Source of the DNA: Candidatus Harpocratesius repetitus
Lineage (GTDB): Archaea; Asgardarchaeota; Lokiarchaeia; Sigyniarchaeales; Promethearchaeaceae
Assembly: GCA_021498095.1 (NCBI GenBank)
Contig: JAIZWK010000001.1
Location: forward strand, 4,093,450-4,157,449
Reading direction: 5' to 3'
DNA length: 64,000 nucleotides
Made by a program: the position numbers and the translations under genes. The notes beneath the pieces were generated by a model. The model was not told the DNA's origin. It ran no database searches and saw only the letters and a list, made by a program, of their open reading frames with translations. Of this stretch, positions 56,525-64,000 are shown piece after piece. Position 1 is the first letter of the stretch, and every line of letters begins with the position of its first letter.

Positions 56525-57304
56525 TTAATGAAGCTTTTGACCGCAGTATTCACAAAATAGAAAATTAGGCTCAATCTCTTCACCGCACCGCGGACAGTAT
56601 TTAATTTTTGCATTAGATTGAGAATATTGTTGTGAATAATTTGAGTTATTAGCTGAACTTACTAAAGGTAAAGATTCCCTGCGCATTTCTCGGTAATGGT
56701 GTTTGTTAACTGAATGATCAATAGAAATATATGCAATTAACATAATTGGAACTGTAGGCCATAAGAACCATCCAAAACCTCCACCTGAAAATAAATCAAC
56801 AAAAGCTAAAAAGATACAAACAATTCCAGGATACCAGAGTGAATAATATTTTGAAACAGGAAGACCCATTAATTTACGGCGTTTGGCGTTGTATGCTACA
56901 GCATGACAACCCAATCCAATACCCCAAGTTAATGCAGGCCAAATAAACCATACACCACTTGCACTCAGTATGTTTAGTATTAATAAATAGGCGTTTACAA
57001 TTAAATACACGGCGAAATGGATGTAAAATTCGCGATCAGATCGATTTGAATATTTAGAACGAATAATTACAACAGCTGTGTGAATCCCAATCCCAATACC
57101 CCACGAAAACAGCGGAAATACATGCCAAGGATATTCATATCCTGTTAATAAATTTATTATAAAAAGGAAAGAGTTTACACTTAAGAATGTAATCCAATGA
57201 GAGCGAAGACCGCTGCGAGCATTAGCATATGATCTCGGGCTATAATAACCCCGATTTGGAAGTCGAGAAGTAAAATTTGACTCACTGTTATTAATATATG
57301 ACAT
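56525..57304 (-). CDS. Duplicated 2TM-domain membrane protein with C-terminal zinc ribbon
   Basis: The 259-residue protein has two homologous 2TM units (about 40-90 and 95-145), each with a helix pair around WPxLxWGIG or FPLFSWGIGIG, matching the bacterial and archaeal 2TM domain family. A third hydrophobic pair follows (about 155-190). The C-terminal YCPRCGEEIEPNFLFCEYCGQ is a zinc ribbon, facing the cytoplasm. The start is ATG at 57304 with GGTGA 4-5 bases upstream. It may be a membrane regulator or scaffold. The function is not known. Confidence 0.82.
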   Translation of the reverse strand: MSYINNSESNFTSRLPNRGYYSPRSYANARSGLRSHWITFLSVNSFLFIINLLTGYEYPWHVFPLFSWGIGIGIHTAVVIIRSKYSNRSDREFYIHFAVYLIVNAYLLILNILSASGVWFIWPALTWGIGLGCHAVAYNAKRRKLMGLPVSKYYSLWYPGIVCIFLAFVDLFSGGGFGWFLWPTVPIMLIAYISIDHSVNKHHYREMRRESLPLVSSANNSNYSQQYSQSNAKIKYCPRCGEEIEPNFLFCEYCGQKLH

Positions 57305-57393
57305 TTTTTCACCAATTTTTATGATATGATTCTTAATATTTTTATCAAAAAATCATTGAATTAAGAAGGTTGAAGAGCCCATTTTTTAGCATG

Positions 57394-58377
57394 TCACGCT
57401 TTTCCACTCGTGTTAGTCCCATCAAATTCCTTGCCAGTAACATGTCGATAACGTGGATTTTTATTTGCAACAGTAATTGCAACTAAAATTAAACAGATTC
57501 CAATAACTTCACGCAGAAAAAGAGTTTCATGTAGTAAAAAAACCCCGGCAATTGTACCGATAATTGGATTAATTAACGAAAAAATCACAATATATTCAGA
57601 AGAGATGCGTTTATTTGATAATGCTAAATTGTATGTATAGAAAGCTATACCTCCACAGAAGATACCAAGATATAAGAGAGCAATCCAATTGATACTAGAT
57701 AATCCACAAATTGCTTCAAGTCCTCCATTAATAATAGCAATAGGAAGAAGAAGAATAAGAGAACTAAGAAAAACAGAAAGAGTAGTGAAAAGAGGGTTCA
57801 TTTGCTCATTTATTTTTGCAGTAAATGCACTATATGCCCCCCAAATAAAATAAGCCACCAAAGTACCAAGATCTCCAGGTAATGTAACATTGCTAAAATT
57901 AAATTCATCAGAAATTAAAATTAACATTACCCCGCTTATTGCCAAAATCAAGCCGACAAGGAAATTTTTAGTAGGCTTTTGCTTATAAAATATTGTATTT
58001 ATTATTACAACCCAAAAAATCATAGTATTACTAAGGACGGCTTGATTTGAGGATTCTGTACGCGATAAAGACCAATATTCCATAAAAAAAGCCATTGCGT
58101 ATAGCAACACTCCAATCGCTAAAATTTGCCAGAAAAATTTACGAAATGAATAAAACCAATCAGTGAGTTGTCCCTTAATTGCCAAAATACAAAATATTGT
58201 TAGTGCACCAATTACTGTTCTATAAAAAGTAACAATGATTGGAGAAAATGGAGTTGGAGATATGAACTTTCCAGCTGTAAAAGATGTTCCCCAAATTAAG
58301 AAAGTAAATAAAGCAAGTGCATAAGAAAAAGTGGGTGAACCACGCCAAGATTGCTTTTTTTGGGAGATCAAGTTCAT
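57394..58377 (-). CDS. EamA/DMT-family transporter
   Basis: The 327-residue protein has ten hydrophobic segments in two EamA repeats, with FLIWGTSFTAGKFIS near 19-33, a first repeat ending in LVGLILAISGVMLIL, and a second repeat beginning around LVAYFIWGAYSAFTAK. This family exports amino acids, nucleotides or other metabolites. The substrate is unknown. The start is ATG 58377. It lies downstream of the TIR-like gene on the same strand, 121 bases away. Confidence 0.93.
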   Translation of the reverse strand: MNLISQKKQSWRGSPTFSYALALFTFLIWGTSFTAGKFISPTPFSPIIVTFYRTVIGALTIFCILAIKGQLTDWFYSFRKFFWQILAIGVLLYAMAFFMEYWSLSRTESSNQAVLSNTMIFWVVIINTIFYKQKPTKNFLVGLILAISGVMLILISDEFNFSNVTLPGDLGTLVAYFIWGAYSAFTAKINEQMNPLFTTLSVFLSSLILLLPIAIINGGLEAICGLSSINWIALLYLGIFCGGIAFYTYNLALSNKRISSEYIVIFSLINPIIGTIAGVFLLHETLFLREVIGICLILVAITVANKNPRYRHVTGKEFDGTNTSGKA

Positions 58378-58498
58378 AAGGATGTAATATTATGCATAGT
58401 TATTATTATTTTTATTTTTTTTTTCATTCTATCTTCTAAATGTTGTGTAAAAAATAGAATCATATCATTTTTCTCTTTGAAAGCAAGTATAAAAAAGA

Positions 58499-58906
58499 TT
58501 ATTCGTAAAATTGCTTTATTTCTATCCAAATTTTTTGCTTTAGAATCTTTGAAGCCATTTTAAGCGGTGTTTGATTTTTTAATATATTTGGCACGATACC
58601 TATCGTTCCAGGTATTTTAATTGGAATTATTGGGATTTTTTTTTCCATTCCAATTTTAATTTGTAAATCCACAAATGAGTCTTCTGGAGGATCTTCTCCT
58701 GCAAAATAGATGATAATATCTACATTTTTAATGATTACTAACAATAGATTGCGTTTTGCAATCTCAGATTTCATATTTATAAATTTCTTTTCAGATTCAG
58801 TAATATATATAATATCTTGATTGTTGATTTTCAATTTTTCTAAATATTTCCTCATATATTTACTGTATTTTTGATTGAATATTAAAAAAAGTTGTACCAT
58901 AATCAT
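58499..58906 (-). CDS. Small protein with TIR-like (MTH538-type) fold features
   Basis: The 135-residue protein reads as an alternating alpha/beta domain: strand QLFLIFN, helix SKYMRKYLEKL, strand DIIYI, helix with SEIAKRN, strand VDIIIYFAGED, helix, strand IPIIPIKIPG, and a final helix region. This order and the hydrophobic VIYF-A-G-x-D stretch resemble TIR/MTH538-like proteins, where a Glu follows in the helix; here the corresponding position appears to be Gln (FVDLQIKIG), so NAD-cleaving activity may be lost. The match is by pattern only. It lies 124 bases downstream of the giant helicase on the same strand. It could instead be an unrelated Rossmann-like protein. Confidence 0.4.
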   Translation of the reverse strand: MIMVQLFLIFNQKYSKYMRKYLEKLKINNQDIIYITESEKKFINMKSEIAKRNLLLVIIKNVDIIIYFAGEDPPEDSFVDLQIKIGMEKKIPIIPIKIPGTIGIVPNILKNQTPLKMASKILKQKIWIEIKQFYE

Positions 58907-59030
58907 TTTAACAAAAATGTAAATAAAGACATATTTATTTCATAAAGTAAGAAAAACAGAGGGAATACTTAATTTAAAAAAGTAAAGTCCATTTTAACTC
59001 AAAAAATAGAAAATTAGAATATGTTTAATT

Positions 59031-62000
59031 CTATTCTGTTTTAATTAATGATGCAATTTTCATTTGCACTTTAATTAGGTGATTTTTCTTCAATCGCTTT
59101 ATAGCCTCAAGAAAATGGTCCAATGCTGTATGAGAAGTTGATCGTTTTCCGAAGAAATTCATAACAACGCGCTGTAAAGATTCTAAAGGCATTTTACCAC
59201 CATCTTTTAAAACAAAAAGAATACATTTAGATATTTCATAAAGTGAAATCATGTTAAATTTACGAGGATCATCTTTAGGATGTAAGGTTATCCGACATTT
59301 GAATGATAATTGAGATTTATAATCTTTAGGAAGTAAAAATCCCGGTTCACTTTGGTAATCAACAATATCTTGAGAGAAAATTAAATCAGATATTTTCTGC
59401 TTTACATAATTAGATTTCTTCTTGTATCCAAAAAGAGTAGACATTCGTGAAACGAGAAGATCAAAGTGAATTGGCCCTTCTTTTGTAACAATTTCTTGAA
59501 TATATTCTTCAATTACTCTTTCATATGCAGGATCATGAAAGTCATCAGTAGAAAAATCTTCTTCAAAGCTTACAATTTTATATTCTTTGACTCCTGGAAT
59601 AGATAATAATTTTTTCCGGAAAATTACACTATTTCGCCTTTGACTTGTCAATGATTCTAGATCTTGCTCATTAAATACAAAGAAAGTGCTTGATTCAGTA
59701 ATATCTTTAATTTCTGAAATATTAGTCAGATTAGAAGATGAATTTTGCTTATATTGGTGAAGTGCCTTTGTAGATGAAATTGATGAAGATAAACTTTTCA
59801 CTTTCTCTTTTTCTAGTGTACAGAGGTTATATACTATTCCTGATATTTCCTTCAAGATTTTCTCATAATTTTGAAACCATTCCACAGAATAAATATGATA
59901 TAGATTCCAACCTAAACTCTGAAGAACATTAGGTCGAATTCGAAATCGTTCAGTCGCATTAGGAGCAAATGCATAACTTCCATGATCTAGAATAATACCT
60001 AAAATATATCTGGATGAATCAAAAGGATGCACAATTGCAAGATCAATTTGGTTTTTGGATTTACCTACACCAATGTCGACATTGAAACCTTGATCCTTTA
60101 TTTTATTCGCAATAGAACGCTGTAAATCAGTTTTAAGAGTTAATGAAGCTTGTAATAGCGCTCCAGAATTTGAAAATACACTTGTATTGTTGCTTGTATT
60201 TTTTATTGTTTGAGAATAAACAAATTGCAAGAATTGAAAAAAATCACGCAAACCTTTACTTTGAGTGCGCTTAAAATCAATTTCATTCGGATTGAAAGAG
60301 CAGAAGATTTCCATGCGATATCGAGCACGTGTAATTGCTACATTTAAACGACGTTCACCACCCATTTGATTTAGAGCTCCAAAATTCAATCTAAATTCTC
60401 CATTATAATCGTATCCATATCCAATGGAGAAAAATATAACATCACGTTCATTTCCTTGGACATTTTCGATATTTTTGATAAAAAGACGCTCAGGACCAAT
60501 ATAATCAACCAATTTTTCCTTTTCAAGATTAGCTTTTAACTTTTTTGCCAGAGCTTTTTGAATTGCATCCATTTGGGCTTCATTAAAAGCAATTACCCCT
60601 AAACTAAGGGATCTCTTCTGAACTTGATTATTTTGATAATGTTCTAAGATAGCATTTGCAACTGCTTCTGCTTCAACCTTATTAGTTCGTGATTTTCCTC
60701 TATCATATTTTCCTTCTTTAATGTAATGAAAATTGATAGCACTCGTTGAAATATCCCTAAATATATCTGGGAATGTATTAAGCATGTGGGAATAATAATT
60801 ATAGTTGGAAAAAACAATCAAATTTTCCCGTTTTGATCGATAATGATTTTTTAATGTAAAAACGGGTAACCCAATAACCATAGCTTCTTCTAACACGCTT
60901 TCGTATGATGATAAATCAGGATCAGTAAATTCTGATTCATCAAATAACTGTGATGTAAAAAATCGAGTAGGAGGTAATTGTTTCTCATCACCTACTACCA
61001 CCACTTGTTTTCCTCGAATAATAGCACCAATTGCATCTTCAGTACAAATTTGAGACGCTTCATCAAATATTACCAAATCAAAATATTGATAAAATCTCTC
61101 TAAAGGTAGATAGGTCGCAACTGAGAGAGGGCTCATTAGTAAACAGGGTTTAAGAGTTAAAAGATAATCTCTGCTGTAATCTAAAATGTCTCGCAACGGC
61201 TTAATATTTCTTCGCTTTATTAATTCACGATTTAAAAAACCAATTTCAGTAATCTCATCATCTTGATAAAGCCATGGAGCGATAGGCCGATTTTCAAACA
61301 ATCGTTTTGCTAATCGATATCGATTAATACGTAATAGATTGGCATCAATTTCTTTGAAATTTTTAATATTTTTAGAGTATTTTTCTAATCGAAATCTAGA
61401 AAGTGATGGATTTGATTGAATTACGCGCTCTAACCATTGTATCAAATAAGTTTTTCGAAATTTGGCGGCAAAATTGGGGGATATTGCAGAAATCATTAAT
61501 TCTTTTATTAAAAAATCAAGTTGTTTCGATTTAAGTTGCTGCAAACTTTTAGAAAAATCAACCCATTGAGAATAAGATTTGAGTTGTGCCTGCCAATATG
61601 AACACCATTCAGCTAATTGTGTCCAATAATTATCAGATTCTATAATGTTTACAATAGATATAGGTAATTTTGCCAGAATTGGATTGTTTTGTAATTTTAA
61701 TAACGATTTTAGTTTATTATTTAATTCATTAAAATGAGTTTGAAATAATTGAGGATTATTTTTAGCCAAATTGTGACCCGCTTGATATATTTCCTTGTTA
61801 ATATAAGAATTTTGCACCAATTTTATACGTTGTATATGATTTTTGATGAGTTCAAATCGATTTTTCCGTTTTAAGAGATTTGAAATTAGTTTTTTCCGAT
61901 ATTGATAAAATGTTATGGAAAAAAAACGCCTTGTATTATCGAAATTATTGATATACTCTTGTTCTATTGCATTAATATCTACACTTAAACTTGCCAATGA

Positions 62001-63950
62001 ATAAAAAGAAAAGAAATCAGCTAATTTTTCAAAATCTGAAGGAGAATCTATCGATTTAAACCCATAACGATGATAGAATAATTCTAATTTTTCTTGAAAT
62101 ACTGTTAAAGCAATTTGAAAATTCAGCAATGCTTCTTGGATTTCAAGATAAGAATATTCAGGAGGTTGATTAAATGAACAAAGGCGCCATGAATAAGAAT
62201 CATAATTCGCTCGGATATCAGAAAAATCTTCAATCGTAGATAAAATGTCTTCAATTTCATCTAAATCATTCTCATCGTATGCATCAATATTTGGAATACG
62301 GCCTGAAAATTCTTTAATTTCGCGCAATTGATCCAAAGCAGCTAGTTTTTGTTCAACCAAACTCTCAGTTGTGCCAATCGTTTTATTAATTTCGCTAACA
62401 TACGAATTTAAATGCTGTTTCAAGCGTGATAAGGAATGATATTTTTCATTAGGAACCACAAACGGCTTTAGCTCCGTGTTGTAGGTATGACTGATTTGAT
62501 CCATAACTTGGCGTTTATTGGACTTATCAGAATGCAATTCTAAACAAAATTCACCAATTCCAGTCTTATCCAACCGTTCTTTTACCACTTCCAAAGCGGC
62601 CGATTTTTGAGCAACAAATAATACTTTTTCATTATCTGAAAGACATTCCGCAATAATATTGGCAATACATTGGCTTTTTCCTGTTCCAGGTGGTCCCCTA
62701 ATGACGCATGAATAACCTTGTTCAATGTAAGAGACCGCTTGTAATTGACTATGATCTATATCAAGAATGGAAAATGCATTTATTGCCTCTTCATTTTTGG
62801 TTCTTTCATCAGTTAATTGTGAAGTATCAATATTTTGAGAATAATGAGAAAGTTCAGCCAGGCTGCGAATAAATGGGTGTTTAAAAAATAATGGCTTGAA
62901 ATCATACAGATCTTGAAATAATGGAATTTTATTAAATGCAAAAAAACTAATAAATGTGCGAAAAGTTATTTCCCAAGCAGGATACGGTTCGATTTTTTGT
63001 GAAAGTTGTTCAAAGTACTTCAATATCTGCTCTTTTGAATATTCGCCTTCATAAGAAGGAAATTGAAAATTAAAATCAATTTTCATCTTGTGCATCAAAG
63101 AAGGGTTGATAATGAGATTTTCATCCAAAATTTGAACAGTATGAAGGGTTTTGACAGAAATACGACTTATTTTAATTGGAACAAAAAGAATTGGGCTGTA
63201 ATTAATTTCATCACTATTTTTTTCCTGCCATTTAAACAAACCAAAAGTGAAATAAAGTGCATTTACTCCTTTTTCTTCCAAAAAATTTTGATTTTTAGCC
63301 ACAAATCGAGAAAGACGCTTTTCTAATACTTTGTCATCGACATTTGCAACCATTTTATTTGGTGGAGGTGATTCAAGAATTTTAAATAGAGCTTGCTCGT
63401 ACAAGAATTTGATTTTTTGATTTCTCTCATTTTCATTCTTTTCTTCTTCTTTATTTTCTCTTTCTTTTTTATCTACTTTTTTTTTGTCTTCCCAATTCTG
63501 TGTCTTTTTATCTAAATTTGCTTGGGAATGCGATTTTCGTCTAATCACAGAATCGGGATGGAATACTGGCTGAAAATGAAGTCGTTTTTCTTCACCTACA
63601 AGCTGCTGGAATAAGGAAGTTAAAGGAGGAGAAATAATTTCTATTGTACGTTTTGAATGAGGTCGAAAATTCAATTGAAAATTACGTTTACTAAGATCCA
63701 ATAAGTACTGCTTCCAAATTCGAAATTTTTTCTCAAATTTGGGCGTATAGTCAACTTTTTCTACTTTAAGCTGATGAATTCGAATTGAATCTTGATCTTC
63801 TGACCCTTCAGCTTGAATATTACCTTCTTTAGAAATTTCTGAAATTAAATCAGATTGACAGTGTGGGCAGGTGGTTAAATTTTCTTCAATTTGTGCGGAA
63901 CAAAATGGACAAAAAGTATATCCTCTGGGCAGAAATGATTCACAAACCAT
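59031..63950 (-). CDS. Giant DUF4011/SF1 helicase with nuclease-like and DUF3320 domains
   Basis: This protein of 1639 residues or more starts with a zinc ribbon (CPFC and CPHC, about 14-35), then a DUF4011-type domain (LLDLSKRNFQLNFRP near 68-82). SF1 helicase motifs follow: Walker A GPPGTGKSQ near 415, DEASQ and GDEKQLPP near 970-995, and GGERRLNVAITRAR in the C-terminal half. After that come a restriction-type segment (QIDLAIVHP, LGWNLYHIYSVEW) and a DUF3320 end. Related proteins occur in bacterial defence loci. The frame stays open upstream of ATG 63950 to the window edge, so the N-terminus may be incomplete. The ATG has no ribosome site. Confidence 0.9.
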   Translation of the reverse strand: MVCESFLPRGYTFCPFCSAQIEENLTTCPHCQSDLISEISKEGNIQAEGSEDQDSIRIHQLKVEKVDYTPKFEKKFRIWKQYLLDLSKRNFQLNFRPHSKRTIEIISPPLTSLFQQLVGEEKRLHFQPVFHPDSVIRRKSHSQANLDKKTQNWEDKKKVDKKERENKEEEKNENERNQKIKFLYEQALFKILESPPPNKMVANVDDKVLEKRLSRFVAKNQNFLEEKGVNALYFTFGLFKWQEKNSDEINYSPILFVPIKISRISVKTLHTVQILDENLIINPSLMHKMKIDFNFQFPSYEGEYSKEQILKYFEQLSQKIEPYPAWEITFRTFISFFAFNKIPLFQDLYDFKPLFFKHPFIRSLAELSHYSQNIDTSQLTDERTKNEEAINAFSILDIDHSQLQAVSYIEQGYSCVIRGPPGTGKSQCIANIIAECLSDNEKVLFVAQKSAALEVVKERLDKTGIGEFCLELHSDKSNKRQVMDQISHTYNTELKPFVVPNEKYHSLSRLKQHLNSYVSEINKTIGTTESLVEQKLAALDQLREIKEFSGRIPNIDAYDENDLDEIEDILSTIEDFSDIRANYDSYSWRLCSFNQPPEYSYLEIQEALLNFQIALTVFQEKLELFYHRYGFKSIDSPSDFEKLADFFSFYSLASLSVDINAIEQEYINNFDNTRRFFSITFYQYRKKLISNLLKRKNRFELIKNHIQRIKLVQNSYINKEIYQAGHNLAKNNPQLFQTHFNELNNKLKSLLKLQNNPILAKLPISIVNIIESDNYWTQLAEWCSYWQAQLKSYSQWVDFSKSLQQLKSKQLDFLIKELMISAISPNFAAKFRKTYLIQWLERVIQSNPSLSRFRLEKYSKNIKNFKEIDANLLRINRYRLAKRLFENRPIAPWLYQDDEITEIGFLNRELIKRRNIKPLRDILDYSRDYLLTLKPCLLMSPLSVATYLPLERFYQYFDLVIFDEASQICTEDAIGAIIRGKQVVVVGDEKQLPPTRFFTSQLFDESEFTDPDLSSYESVLEEAMVIGLPVFTLKNHYRSKRENLIVFSNYNYYSHMLNTFPDIFRDISTSAINFHYIKEGKYDRGKSRTNKVEAEAVANAILEHYQNNQVQKRSLSLGVIAFNEAQMDAIQKALAKKLKANLEKEKLVDYIGPERLFIKNIENVQGNERDVIFFSIGYGYDYNGEFRLNFGALNQMGGERRLNVAITRARYRMEIFCSFNPNEIDFKRTQSKGLRDFFQFLQFVYSQTIKNTSNNTSVFSNSGALLQASLTLKTDLQRSIANKIKDQGFNVDIGVGKSKNQIDLAIVHPFDSSRYILGIILDHGSYAFAPNATERFRIRPNVLQSLGWNLYHIYSVEWFQNYEKILKEISGIVYNLCTLEKEKVKSLSSSISSTKALHQYKQNSSSNLTNISEIKDITESSTFFVFNEQDLESLTSQRRNSVIFRKKLLSIPGVKEYKIVSFEEDFSTDDFHDPAYERVIEEYIQEIVTKEGPIHFDLLVSRMSTLFGYKKKSNYVKQKISDLIFSQDIVDYQSEPGFLLPKDYKSQLSFKCRITLHPKDDPRKFNMISLYEISKCILFVLKDGGKMPLESLQRVVMNFFGKRSTSHTALDHFLEAIKRLKKNHLIKVQMKIASLIKTE

Positions 63951-64000
63951 ATATTCTTGCTTAATTTTTATTCCATACTTTATACAAAAGCCATCGTAAG

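Overview
This window looks like a chromosomal segment of a low-GC Asgard (Promethearchaeati) archaeon, most likely of the Lokiarchaeia type. That placement is an inference. It rests on AT-rich coding sequence, archaeal Mre11/Rad50, a Ras-superfamily small GTPase with a switch-region Gln, a longin/roadblock-like domain, a ubiquitin-like protein ending in Gly-Gly, a double-GNAT protein resembling eukaryotic N-myristoyltransferase, and surface proteins that end in a short P-x-Y / transmembrane / Arg-Lys sorting-type tail. No rRNA, tRNA, CRISPR array, transposase or integrase was found.

Layout. 0-3.6 kb: the 3' end of an mre11-type gene and a complete rad50 (+ strand). 3.7-22.5 kb: an alpha-glucan utilisation locus, nearly all on the - strand. 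It contains a secreted GH57 amylopullulanase-like enzyme, two solute-binding proteins, two permeases and a MalK-type ATPase in one tight operon, then a large sugar-binding-type surface protein and a membrane-anchored GH13 alpha-amylase, with a TetR regulator at the far end. The transporter is unusual: both permeases and the ATPase carry extra predicted membrane segments. 22.5-28.5 kb: a glutamate-1-semialdehyde-aminomutase-like aminotransferase and a giant 2-hydroxyacyl-CoA-dehydratase-activator-like protein, divergent from the TetR gene across a perfect 17-bp palindrome.

28.9-37.2 kb holds several protein-modification or eukaryote-flavoured genes: a methyltransferase, a RimJ/RimL-like GNAT, a ubiquitin-like protein, an NMT-like double GNAT, an MFS transporter fused to a longin/roadblock-like domain, an ATP-grasp ligase, and a ChlI/MoxR-type AAA+ ATPase coupled to a transglutaminase-like protease. 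37.5-51.3 kb is mixed metabolism and housekeeping: a receiver domain, an APH-type kinase, MtnA, a metallo-beta-lactamase-fold protein, a DUF401 permease, a small GTPase, an MDR dehydrogenase, a gamma carbonic anhydrase, PhzF, glycerol-3-phosphate dehydrogenase, an M20 amidohydrolase and a membrane protein.

51.4-55.9 kb is an accessory island. It has an unrecognised 910-residue protein with mosaic base composition, a leucine-rich-like 316-residue protein, a second ~93-bp copy of part of the 910-residue gene, and a coupled pair of very small genes. 56-64 kb has a cupin, a duplicated 2TM/zinc-ribbon protein, an EamA transporter, a small TIR-like protein, and a giant DUF4011/SF1-helicase/nuclease/DUF3320 protein of a type found in defence loci. 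The reading frame of this last protein stays open to the right edge.

Functional reading. Extracellular GH57 and GH13 enzymes probably cut starch or glycogen outside the cell, and the two lipid- or membrane-anchored binding proteins feed oligosaccharides to the enlarged ABC transporter. The regions most worth follow-up are that transporter, the Ubl/NMT-like/longin-fusion cluster at 30-34 kb, the 51-56 kb island, and the helicase/TIR-like pair.
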